Shown here: positions 31,123 through 42,469 of the stretch, piece after piece
Layout of the letters: each line of letters starts with the position of its first letter
Position numbering within the stretch: the first letter of the stretch is position 1
NCBI GenBank assembly: GCA_030490835.1
Contig: CM059975.1
Coordinates: 50,025,174-50,089,173, forward strand
Direction: 5' to 3'
Length of the DNA stretch: 64,000 bases
Origin: Annona cherimola
Taxonomy: Eukaryota > Streptophyta > Magnoliopsida > Magnoliales > Annonaceae
The notes under the pieces: generated by a model
What the model saw: only the letters and a program-made list of their open reading frames with translations
The model's database searches: none
Told to the model about the DNA's origin: nothing
Translations under genes and position numbers: made by a program

Positions 31123-34019
31123 TATTGGGAAAACATTAATCACCCCAAGGTCCTCCACGTTAAATCACCAAGAAAATAAACCATAAGCAGAAGAGTACCT
31201 GAATTCATAAGTTTAGTTGTTGTTGAATTTGGAGATTTTCTGGTCTTCCAAGTTAATGCCCTAGGGTTTTGTGGAAAAGGTAGCTTTTCTTTTCTAAAGA
31301 TGTGATGTTAGAAGAAACCCTAAAAAGATGCATAACCTGGGGACCGCAACTGCATATATAGCGTATCCATCTTTTTAATTTCTAATTTAGCCCATCTTAA
31401 AAATAAAAATTAGAAAATAGGCAATAGGGTATCTACGCATAGGAAACCCATACTCTATTAGATGATTTAAGCCCATTAAATCTCATGAGATCACTTTATA
31501 ATTTGGGCCTCAATTTATACTAGCGTATATATATAATTATTATAGATGTAAGTCCAAAAATACAACAATCTCTCACTTGGACTATATATAAATTTATAAT
31601 TATATATATAACCTTATGAGTTCAAAACCTTCTGCTATCATAAGCAAAATCATCTCTGAAAAATCTCGTCCATTAGTTATACCAATATAGGATCAAAGCG
31701 GTCTTTGTCACATTCATCGTAACTAAACCCATTCATGGTCACATACATCAAACATAACAAAACGATATAGATCAAGTATAGATGCATAGCATGAAAATTA
31801 CATGTAATATGAACTAACATGCCTATTTTCAACTGGTCCAACTTATCTGGCGAGATCAAACCAAAACCAAAATACTGAAAACTTTATTTCTGCAAAAAAT
31901 ATCAATAACTGTAACAAATAAAATGTGTGTCAATCAGAAAAGCACAAAATACAAACTTCCAGTAAACTAAAGTATCATCAAGTGATACAACACCCATGTG
32001 AGCAGTATGCTAAAAAAAGACCTTGTATGATAGTCCCTTAATTAGCGGATTCGCGATCATAGAGTTTGTTCCTATGTGCTCTATAAACACTTGACCTTCC
32101 TGAATTCTTTCCTTAATAACTAGGAACTTGAGGTCAATAAATTTTGACTTTGTTGAGCTCCTGTTGTTGTCGGAATACATGACTGCTAAGTTATTGTAAC
32201 AAAATAACTTGAGTGGTCTTTCAATTTCATTAACAATTCGCAGCTCCGTGACAAAATTTTGCAGCCATATAGCCTGATTGGATGCCTCAAAACATGTTAT
32301 AAATTCAGCTGCCATGGTGGAAGGAGCAACGAGTGTCTGCTTAGCACTCCTCCAAGAGACAGCTCCTCCAGCAAACAGATAAATATAACCTGAACTGGAT
32401 CTAAGACTGTCTTGGCATCCAGCATGGTCGGAATCGGAATATCCAATGATTTCTGTGTTATTCGAACTCCTACATGTGAGCATGTGGTATTTTATTCTCT
32501 TAAGGTATCTCAAAACCCTTTTAGCTACTTTCCAATGATCTATTCTCAAATTACTTAAATATCTGTCAAACATCTCAACAATAAATGTTATATCTGGATG
32601 TGTACAAACTTGGGCATACATTAAACTTTCCACTACTGAAGCATAAAAGATCTTTTGCATTTCCTTAAATTCAAAATCATTCTTAGGGCACTGATTGAGA
32701 TTGAATTTGTCTCCCTTGGCAACAGAGGTATCTCCTGGCTTACAATCCTACATGTCAAATCTTTCAAGTATTATTTCAATATAGGCCTTTTATGATAATC
32801 CAAGAATACCTCGAGATCGATCTCGATGTATCTGAATTCCTAAAACAAAAGTTGTTTCACTAAGATCATTCATCTCAAATTTTTTTGATAGAAATCTCTT
32901 AATTTCATGCAATAAACATATATCATTACTAACAAAGCGGTATGTCATCTACATATAAAACCAGTAAAATGTGTTTACTCTCACAAAACTTGTGGTATAC
33001 ATAGTCATCAACCATATTAATCTCAAAACTGAAAGAGATGACCACTTGATGAAATTTATATTACCATTGATAGGAAGCTTTCTTGAGCCCATAGATAGAT
33101 TTCTTTAGTTTACAAACCATTCGTTTTGCGCCTCCGGACTCAAAATTTTCGGGTTGCACTATATAAATGGTCTCATCAATGTCATCATTGAGAAAAGCTG
33201 TCTTTACATCCATCTAATGTAGCTTAAGGTCAAAATATACAACTAAAGCTATTACTTTTGACGAAACCGGAAAGAAAGTCTTTTTATAATCAATGTCTTC
33301 CTTTTGAGTAAAGCCCTTTGCGCCAAGACGAGCCTTATATCTTTCCGCATTATCCTTTGAATCCCTTTTGGTTTTAAATATCTATTTACAACTAATGGAC
33401 TTTGCACCTTTGGGCAATGAGACGAGTTTCCAAATGTTATTATCTCTCATGGACTGAATCTCTTCATCCATGACATTAATCAACTTTTGAGAATTTTCGT
33501 TTTGTATTACTTGACGAAAGTTGATAGGATCATCTTCCATCATTATATTGTGATCCTGATGTTCTTGGAGAAAGATAATGTAATCATTAGAAATTGCATT
33601 TCTCCTTTCTCAGGTTAAATCACCAAGAAAATAAACCATAAGCGAAACGTACTTAAATCCATAGGTGTAGTTGTTGTTGATTCGGAAATTTTCTAGTCTT
33701 CCAAGTTAATGCTTTAGGATTTTGTAGAGAAGGTGACTCACCTTTTCTAAAGATGAGATGTTAGAAAAGAAACCCTAAAAAATGCATAACCTAGGGACTA
33801 CAACCGTATATATAGCGTACCCATCTTTCTAATTTATAATTTAGCCCATTATAAAAATAGAAATTAGAAAATAGGTAATACAGTATCTATGCATAGGAGA
33901 CTCATACTCTATTAGATGATTTGAGCCCATTAAACCTTATGAGATCACATTATAATTTGGGCATCAATTTATGATAGCGTATATATATAATTATTATACA
34001 TGTGTCCAAAAATCCAACA
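31123..34019 (-). mobile_element. Ty1-copia element, internally deleted, with 5-bp TSD
   Basis: LTRs lie at 31123-31567 (complete, 445 bp) and 33615-34019 (about 33 bp missing on its internal side). They are flanked by direct repeats AAATT at 31118-31122 and 34020-34024. On the minus strand, a polypurine-type AAGTGAGAGAT precedes the complete 3' LTR. The internal region holds only the reverse transcriptase and RNase H part of pol. PBS, gag, protease and integrase are gone, and the right LTR joins directly to RT text. Confidence 0.88.
32010..33612 (-). pseudogene. Copia pol remnant (reverse transcriptase and RNase H)
   Basis: The 216-codon frame at 32660-32010 is copia RNase H: YSDSDHAGCQDSLRSSSGY, AVSWRSAKQTLVAPSTMAAE and a C-terminal KERIQEG segment. 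Upstream, in mixed frames to 33612, RT text is readable with stops: MRDNNIWKLVSLPKGAKS, MDVKTAFLNDDIDE, KKSIYGLKKASYQW and the LVLYVDDI active-site block. Several stops and shifts show it is dead. It belongs to the Tnt1-like branch by its motifs. Confidence 0.9.
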
Positions 34020-34308
34020 AAATTATCTTTTTTTTCAATCATTTCTACACAACCACTCATACAACTAACTTATCTATTTTAATTTTATTATCTTTATTCC
34101 TCGTCATTAACCCTATCATCTCACATCTTTTTCTCTCATTTTAGATACTTTTTTAAAAATTTTTTTTATCACTTTCCAAACCCCACCTTATTTGTTTATT
34201 TATATAACTTTGGTGTTGAATTGCCCAAAGGAGTAGATGATATCTCAATATTAGAGACATAGTAACTCAGAATTTTGAAAAGCCGCTTGGAGCTTGTGAA
34301 TCTATAGG

Positions 34309-34602
34309 GTGTGTTTGTTTGGGGCCAAAACTTGTCAATTAAAACTTTTCAACACAAAACTTTTCACTCTTCATAACTACTCTATTTTTTAATTATTTTT
34401 TCACATTTTTCTATACAAACTACCCTACTTTTCAATCATTTCTACACAACTACCCATACAACTAACCTATCTATTTTAACTTTATTCTCTTTACTCCTCA
34501 TCATTACCCCTATTATATCACATCATTTTCTATCAATTTGACAACTTCTACCTCTAAAACTTTTCATCAAAAGTTTTATCTCCAACCAAACACACCCATA
34601 AT
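34309..34602 (-). mobile_element. MITE, GTGTTTGG family, best-preserved copy
   Basis: It starts GGGTGTGTTTGTTTGGGGCC and ends CCAACCAAACACACCC, giving inverted ends. Flanking ATA/ATA would be a 3-bp duplication, as in PIF/Harbinger relatives, but this is weak. Confidence 0.7.
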
Positions 34603-35207
34603 ATGAAGAAATCTCTACCACTTGTAATAAGTCGAGTAGTGAAATCAAGTTGTTTATAAGATTGGAGAGTAGGGTTGGTTGGCCAACTATGGATAACGTT
34701 TTTCTTCTAATTTTATTTGTTTATATGTAGCCATCCTCATTTACAAACTTAGAGTGTAGTTCATATTTTTTTATTTAGCATGTGTAGATTAAATCATCAT
34801 CCAGGACCAATAGAGGTATAAACAAAGCTAAAAATATAAATATATAATTGCATAATTATAATTATGTACAGATAAGCCACAAATTCAAAGTTAACAGTGG
34901 TTTATTTTTTCCAACCAAGTTCAAAAATGTAGTGCGTTTGCGAAGGTAGTCAGTAATTATAAAAAAAGTTTTCAATTATAAAAAGTACGAGGATTGTACG
35001 CAAACAGCCCTCTATTTTATTTCCAGGTTCAGGTTTTTGTTGGTATCCTATCCTATTCAACATTTCTAGAAATTTCATCTATTTTATTCTTTTTTTTTAA
35101 AAAAATTGATCTCCCGTTTGGGAATTTCTTTCGAAAAGGATTTGAAAATAAGAATATGAAGAGTTTTTTTTTATGGAAAGAAGTAGAAAGAGTTAGTTTT
35201 CGAAAAC

Positions 35208-35780
35208 TACGACCATGTTTGGCAACATAAAAAAAAATTTCATACCAAAACTTTTCACTTTTTATACTTATCTTATTTTTTAATTATTTTTCAGATTTTG
35301 ATCCTACGCACTGGGTATACTTAGCTTCGGTACACCCGGGTGCAAATACACATTTTTAATATTATTTTTAAAATTTTTTTCTACACAACTGTTAATCTAG
35401 GTGCATTTAACATGCGTATCAATTTTTATCATTTTTGAAAATTTTTGGATATTTATTTTTGAATTTTTAAAAATCAGTGGCATTTTCAAAAAATAATATT
35501 AAAAAATGGGTATTTGCACCCGGGTGCACCTAAGCTAAGTGCACTAGGTGCATAGGATTAGTTTCCTTACTTTTTCATATTTTTCTAATAACTATCCTAT
35601 TTTTTAATCATTTCCATACAACTGCCCATACAACTAATTTATTTATTTTAACTTTATTTCTCTTTATTTCTCTCATTGTTACCTATATCATATCACATCA
35701 TTTTATTTTATTTTAAAAATTTTAACACAAAAAACTTTTCATCCAAAAGTTTTATCACTTTCCAAACAAACCATGACAAT
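35208..35780 (-). mobile_element. MITE, GTGTTTGG family, split by another MITE
   Basis: The left part (CCATGTTTGGCAAC ... TTTTTAATTATTTTTC) and the right part (CTATCCTATTTTTTAATC ... CTTTCCAAACAAACCATG) form one family member. They are separated by the foldback element 35291-35573. Confidence 0.6.
35291..35573. mobile_element. Foldback MITE with GCACCCGGGTGC motif
   Basis: The ends ATCCTACGCACTGGG and CCTAGTGCATAGGAT are inverted, followed inward by GGTACACCCGGGTGCAAATA and its complement. The internal text (AACTGTTAATCTAGGTGCA, AAAATCAGTGGCATTTT) ties it to the 9113-9526 family. It is shorter, with the inner palindrome reduced. Confidence 0.7.
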
Positions 35781-36890
35781 GGTTTTTACAAAAAAAATAA
35801 AAAGTCAATTCTGACAAAAACATTTTGCAACACCATTTGCAAGGTGTTTTGCACAGAAAGTGACCGAATAGGATATTATTCGTATAAATTGAAATCTTTT
35901 AAAAGTTGCAAAGAGGCATAAGGAGAAAGACAAATTTAATATTTGATGAGGATCCAGAACATTAATCCCATTTTAAAATCCACTCCATTACGTGTTTTAA
36001 CATGGAAACAGGGCAGATGTACATCTTTCCAATCCAACACGGATGTCGCTGATCAGATCACCTGATCAACAGGTTGGTTGATCCAACGAAGTCCAAACTT
36101 TTAACTACCCTGGAATTAATGCATGTTGAAATAAACTAACCATGAGAAGATGGTACATGCATGCAGGTTGTTTAGCTGTCTTTTTTCCTGCGGCTTGTTT
36201 AGCTGCTGAGACCGGGGTTCCGTATCGAATGCAACCGGTTGCATCGACCTTTTTTTCTATTTTAGAATATTTTTACGTGTAATGAAACTGTATATTATTC
36301 ATACATCATGTGTTTGCAAGGATGTTCAAATTCTTTTTGGTACGAAACCTGTTATATCATCATTTTCTCAGATGATCTAGGAGTTTGGAAAAAATAAATT
36401 GGAATGAAATGGAACGGGAAGCCGAATACATTTAATGCATTTAACTACAAAATTATCCTATTTTTTCTATTTTTATCTTATACTTCAATTATTTTCTCAT
36501 ATCTATCTATAAAGTTATTTATTTATTCCTACTTTCACACTTTATCCTTTATTATACCAAAATTCATCCTATTTTAATTCCCACCATTCTCCATTGTATT
36601 TAGCGAATGCATAAAACTATTGGAATATAATGGTAAAAATCACAGGAAATTAAATTCATTAACGACCTGATTATAATATTTTTCCTATTTTTAATCCTGT
36701 ATTTAATTATTTTCTAATATATTTCCATATAAGTAGCCTCATTTTATTATCATCTTAATTATATCATTTCTTATTACTCTCTCACTTTTCAATTCCATTC
36801 AATATTATTTCAACTAATTGTCAACTTTCAAATACCCTCTAAGTTTTTAATCAAAGTATTTTTTTATAAGCTATACAAAAGCAGTTATAT
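35781..36890. other. Unassigned DNA
   Basis: No gene was seen. About 36380-36610 and 36640-36840 carry CTATTTTT...TTCAATTATTTTCTCATAT-type text loosely similar to the GTGTTTGG MITEs, too diverged to delimit. Confidence 0.4.
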
Positions 36891-37880
36891 ATAACTTCAT
36901 TTTTAATATTTTCGTCATTAATAAAAAATTTACTCTATTTATTGTATTTATTATCATTTTGGGGTAAGAAAATAAGTTTTATCAAATGTCAAAGATGTGC
37001 ATAGGTCACACTTGTTTAAATATATATTTATATGTAATTACGAAAAATGCTTAGATTTGCTTACATATACATTAAAACTACAATAATAATTTATAGAGTC
37101 ATTTATCCACATAAGAATTATATTTTAGATGGTTTAAATGTTAAAAATACAAATTTAAAATTAATATTTAGCATTAAACCATTTCACTACAAGGATTTTA
37201 CACATTTGTAAATGAAGCTCATATACAATGATACTGGATAAATGAAAAGATTTCTGTAATAATATAAATGATATTACATATAATGGATGAAGTAGATAGA
37301 ATTTACAATCAACCATCAAAGGAATAGAAATAGAAAGAGTTATATAGAAGAGGCGTTTCATATAACCAAAGTTCTCTTTTAAATTATAATAAAATAAGCT
37401 ATGCTTCTATACAATCTCTCTTCTATACAACTTCATCTATTTTTATATATTTAGTGATTGGTGGAAATCTACTACATCTATTATTATTATGAAAACTTTT
37501 TTTTATTTCTTTGACATCATTATATATAAGCTCCATTGCAAATATATAAAATCAATATAATAAAATGATATAATGCTAATCTCAATTTTAAAGTTTTATT
37601 TTTGAAATCGAAACCATTTAAAAATATTATTGTTATGTAGGTAAATGATTTTATGTAGTATTGTTAGATTTTAATGCATATATAAACGGATTGAAATATT
37701 TTTCATAATTTATGCATGAATATAAATTTTAAAGCAAATGTGACCACGCACATCTTTGATTCTAAAGAAACTTGATCCCTTAGTTAAACAATAATGCTAA
37801 ATGCAATGGATGAAGTAGATTTTCTATCAATTACCAATATATTAAAAATAATGAGAGTTGCATGGAATTGCTTCTACATG
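36890..37880. repeat. Diverged copies of the promoter-proximal MITE family
   Basis: Segments such as GAAAAATGCTTAG, TTTATGCATGAATATAAATT, GCAAATGTGACC and ATGCTAAATGCAATGGATGA mirror text in the 18855-19275 element, in two adjoining degraded copies. The ends are not clear. Confidence 0.45.
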
Positions 37881-38885
37881 GAATTTAATGAAATAAGTAT
37901 GATAAATGGATAAGATAAATAAATTTAGATATAAAAAATTACTTTTAGCTAGAAAAAGCAATCAGATGCACTGTATTAGTTGTAGAGGAACGATTCAATA
38001 CTCATGTAAGCATGAACATTTTCATGCTTACCTTTTGCTTTTTTAATTTGAAAATATTTTTAATAAATCTAAATCATTTATCATGTTTATCTGTATACAT
38101 TTATTTGTGATTCTAAATACTATGTATAATCCAAACTTTATATATTATATTTATACTATATATTTTTTAAAATTTTTAATGGTTACATTTTTGCTTTTAA
38201 AAGAATCTATTTTTACAAGATATAAGTTTTTAATGAAAATTATTTTTGATAGCATGATAAAACAATATATATATATATTAATTAAATATAATCAAATGTT
38301 TAGATTTCAAAAAATATATTTCAAAATTTAAAAATCAAGAATAATTACGAAGGCTTTTCTTCATTCCTCTCACATAAATACACATAAACCACCACAAGTT
38401 TCGTTAATTGTACAGTGAAACGTATGGGTAACTGAATATATTAACTTTTTAATTAGGTGAAAATACTTGGGTAGCTGGTTAAAAGTAGTGTCATGTAATC
38501 GAATGAAATTATGAAACCAAATTCAATATCACTTTTTAGAAAAAAATTATATTAGGTGTAGTTTTTTATATTTGGTTGCAAACAATTATATTATTTGGAG
38601 AGTTTTTTTTAATCCGTACCTATAAGCTTTGAGAGAAATTACATTTATGTCATGATTTTCATAAAATTTACATTTATAATTATAAAGTTTTTCAAAAATT
38701 GCAAGAGTACCTATAACTCTGAATTATTTTTATTTTAAAATACTATATAAGAAAATGCATTTAAAATACTAAAATATTTTATTTTAAAAATATTATTGGC
38801 CTTAAATGGATCCTTTAATGTGAGAAATGTTTATAAAAATTAAATGTTTTGGTATTCTAAAGCTTTTTCTTGCATTTTAATAAAT
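37881..38885. other. Unassigned AT-rich DNA
   Basis: Very AT-rich. The 82-codon frame at 38083-38331 has no motif. Nothing was recognised. Confidence 0.5.
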
Positions 38886-38886
38886 G

Positions 38887-39488
38887 AAGGATGTGTTTGT
38901 TTTTAAATGAAACTTTTCATCTAAAAGTTTTATTATCCACAACTATCCAATTAATTTTTTTTTTACATTTTCTTATACAAACTAATCCTATTTTTCAATT
39001 ATTTTTTGTACAATTATCTATACAACTAACCTATCTATTTTAACTTTATTCTCTTATTCCTCATAATTACTTTTATCATATCACATGATTTTCTCTTATT
39101 CCAACAACTTTTACACAAAAAATTTTTATTTAAAAATTTCGTCACTTCTCAAAAGACCCAAAAAAACACTAAGAAATCTTTTAAAATACAAAAATTTAAG
39201 GCGTGTTTGGTTAGAGGTAAAATTTTTTGATAAAAGGTTTTCTGTAAAAATTGTCAAATTGATAGAAAATAATGTGATATGATAGGGATAATGATGAGGT
39301 GTAATAGAATAAAGTTAAAATAGATAGGTTAGTTATATGAGTAGTTGTGTGAAAATGATTGAAAAGTGGGGTAATTTATATTAAAAAATGTAAAAAAAAT
39401 TAAAAATAGGATAATTATGGAAAGTAAAAAGTTTTAGATTGAAAAGTTTTGGTTGACATATTTTTCGCCCAACTAAATGCACCCTTAT
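38887..39488. mobile_element. Two GTGTTTGG MITEs in opposite orientation
   Basis: About 38887-39160 reads as the pyrimidine-strand form (GGATGTGTTTGTTTTT ... CTATCTATTTTAACTTTAT). About 39199-39488 reads as the purine-strand form (GGCGTGTTTGGTTAGAGG ... AGATAGGTTAGTTATAT ... CAACTAAATGCACCC). Confidence 0.65.
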
Positions 39489-40227
39489 TTTTAGAAAATA
39501 TTTTTACATTAAAAGATTTATCTAATGTGAGGAATATTTTAAAGACCTAATTTTTGGTATTTGAAAGGTATTTTTATATTTTTAATTTTATTATTTATAC
39601 AATTTTTTTCATTTCCTAAAGAGTTTAGGCTTCATACATATGCCTTAATGTTGAGCATATATGTAAATTTACAATTTTGCCCCAATATTGTAGATATGGA
39701 TGCAAAAGATCCTTATTATTTGACTGCAGCCTAAAAGTAATATTGAATTTGGCTAATATAGTAAAATGTGATTATTATTAAAATTTTATTGTAAAGGTGG
39801 ATGCATACGTGAACTTTTGTTGTAACGCAGGTTACAGCTGCCGTGCTGATGGACATTAGCATAGTTGATTTTCATCAATACAGTGTGGTGTCATAGGTCT
39901 AATTAATTAATTAAGTACTTGGGATATATGCGCAGTTGGATCACCTAATTAATTAATCCGATTATTTCACGAATATTTATTGTACGTTGCATCTTTTGAT
40001 ATTGGACAAGGTACACATATACGGAATTACATCTGATAGGAGCGAATCTAATTAATTATTTAAGTAGATATCCTGAATGTCGTTGGTTGGAGGAGGTAAC
40101 CAAATCCAACCTTGGAAACAACGATCTCTTTTCCAGGGCAGTTGGCAATTGCATGTGGCGACCTCAGGCAGAAGCATCTATAAGGGTTGATATATAGGTG
40201 AAACCAACTGATAAGTGAATCATATGT
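39489..40227. other. Unassigned DNA
   Basis: No gene, RNA or delimited repeat was recognised. Confidence 0.45.
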
Positions 40228-40236
40228 TGCATTTAA

Positions 40237-40642
40237 GGGCTTTTCCTAAATATATTCCCTACCTTCGAATCTAATTCAAAATATACCAACTATGTTCGCA
40301 GTTGATTCCAAATATGCTCATTCTGTTAAAAACCGCTAGTTAAATTTTTACAAATATCCAAAAAATATTTATTATAAAATAATAAAAAATGAAGTTAAGG
40401 TTTTCCAAATTTAGAGCACATGTGCAATTAGAATATTGGTGAGTTATGTTATTCAAAATTTCAATTATGTCCAAAATTTGATGAACATATTAGTAATTTT
40501 ATATATTAACTACCCACGTTAACTCATGGACTAAACATTTTTTGGATTGTGCGAATGTAGTGGATATATCTAAAATTTTAAAAATGTAGTGAGTATATTT
40601 GAGATTAGGATCAAACGTAGTAGATATATTTAAGAAAAGCAC
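40237..40642. mobile_element. Mutator-type MITE with 9-bp TSD, 406 bp
   Basis: Perfect 9-bp repeats TGCATTTAA flank it (40228-40236 and 40643-40651). The ends GGGCTTTTCCTAAATATA and GTGCTTTTCTTAAATATA (complement) start inverted repeats of about 110 bp, composed of imperfect AAATATACYMACTAYRTTCG subrepeats. There is no coding capacity. Confidence 0.8.
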
Positions 40643-40651
40643 TGCATTTAA

Positions 40652-41830
40652 TTATAAACCTCAATGAATATGCAATGAACATGATGGAAGAACATTATTT
40701 TTTTTATTACAGTGAATTAAAATGGTGATCACTCTCCCACCGGCACTCAAAGCCAGAATCGAATACTGATGCACTTGCATGTCATGCTACTGAAAATTTT
40801 ATCATATAGTAACGCTGAAAATTTTGCTACTAAAACTTTAAAAATGTCAGTATAGGCATTTGGGGGCATATACACACGGTTTTGTATCTATAGGGCTATT
40901 GAGACGATTTTTAAAATTGTGTGTATAAATATATTTATAGTGATAGTTATACAGTGATGGTTCTGTGCCATCATAATACGCGTAGTGACGACTTTGATCC
41001 ATCAGTAAAACTCTATATAATACAAGAAATGTTTTTAACTCCAACGATATTATTTGTTGTATAGCAAATATTTTATTGCATGTAAATATATAATATAAAC
41101 ATTTTTTCACACTAAGTTCTTGGTAAAGCCTGTCGCAAATATCTTTTTCACAAAAAAAATTTAATTTGTTGTAAAAAATCTTTAGAGGCAAACATTTGCA
41201 ACAAAATTTTTGTCGCAATTTATTTACTGGTAAATGTTGGTGTGCATGGTTCTAGCATTTTTCATTGTATGCAATAAAAAATTATCTCCATTCGAATTTG
41301 TACAAAATTCATTAAATATGTCGAATTTATTTTTACATTCAGGGACACTCGCATGTTACGGCCCCTCAATTCAAATATATAGAAGAATAAATTTAAAGTA
41401 ATAATCAATGTCCTCCATATGGTATCAATTGGCTTGATTTACCTCTACGTAAAAATTATAAAAAATGTTGAATATAACGCGAGGTAAATGCATTGGAATC
41501 AAAGTAATGTGTTATGAATTAATCATTTAAAAAAGAATATATATATATAATGGTGCTTAGTATTCATCTATGCATGTGCTACCTTAAATATTCATCTATG
41601 CATGTTCTATCTTATGTGGTAAGTTAACCTACTACCAAGTGGATCTTTTATTTACTTGAGATAAATAAATGAATTATACATTTCATCAAATGTAATGCTT
41701 CACCGACAAAGTTAATGGTCACTACTAAAGTACATGATCGATGATAATGGAAGAATATACACAGGTGCAATAATATAATTCATTAGATCATCATAACTAG
41801 GAGTTTCACCAATTTCAAATTAAAGTAGAT
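40652..41830. other. Unassigned DNA, possible CACTA-like end
   Basis: At about 41020 the text AATACAAGAAATGTTTTT resembles a CACTA transposon terminus, and nearby short motifs (GTCGCAAATATC, TTGCAACAAAATTTTTGTCG) resemble subterminal repeats. No partner end was found. The rest is featureless. Confidence 0.3.
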
Positions 41831-41833
41831 CCA

Positions 41834-42060
41834 AATAATTAAATTCGTGAATTATATACTTCACATCTCCACTAATCACTCTTTAAAATATCAAAATAAA
41901 TAAATAATTCTAGATTTGGTTTCATTAAGTCCTAGCCTTATTTGGTCAAGATAATTAAATTTATGAATTACATACTTTGCATCTCTACTAATCACTCTTT
42001 AAAATATCAAAATAAATAAATAATTCTAGATCTGGTTTCATTAAGTCCTAACCTTATTTA
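41834..42060. repeat. Tandem duplication (~114 bp x2)
   Basis: Two direct copies share CTCTTTAAAATATCAAAATA, ATTCTAGATYTGGTTTCATT and AAGTCCTARCCTTATTT, with only a few differences. The second copy starts at about 41948. Confidence 0.8.
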
Positions 42061-42068
42061 GTACACAT

Positions 42069-42466
42069 GACGTTATCCTATGCACCTAGGAGCATTGAAG
42101 CTCAATGCTCCTGGGTACATTTTACTTATTTTTTTCACTTATTTTTTGAAATTTTTTTACACAAAGGTTAATCTATGTGTATTTAACATACGTATCAATT
42201 TGTATCATTTTTGGAGATTTTTAGATTTTTTTCGAATTTTTAAAAATCAGTGACATTTTTAGTAATTTAAAATTACTAAAAATTCCATTGATTTTTAAAA
42301 ATCCAAAAAAATATCTAAAAGTCTCCAAAAATGGTAAAAATTGATATACATGTTAAATACACTTATATTAATAGTTTCGTAAAAAACTTTCAAAAAAAGT
42401 AAAAAATGGGTAAAATGCACCCGAGAGCATTGAGCCTCAATGCTCTCGGGTACATAGGATAACGTC
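42069..42466. mobile_element. Foldback MITE related to the 9113-9526 element
   Basis: The ends GACGTTATCCTATGCACC and GACGTTATCCTATGTACC (complement) begin a near-complete palindrome. Its centre, AGTAATTTAAAATTACTAAA, is identical in type to the 9.1-kb copy. Hairpin arms with GAGCATTGA...TCAATGCTC lie just inside each end. Confidence 0.75.
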
Positions 42467-42469
42467 GCT

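Larger units (their letters stand above)
31016..34200 (-). mobile_element. MITE, GTGTTTGG family, split by a copia element
   Basis: About 31016-31117 and 34025-34200 read together as one family member: AAAACTTTTCACC... TTTTTAATTATTTTTTTAC on the left, then CAATCATTTCTACACAACCA and CTTATCTATTTTAATTTTAT on the right. The break is the insertion site of the copia element at 31123-34019. Confidence 0.65.
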
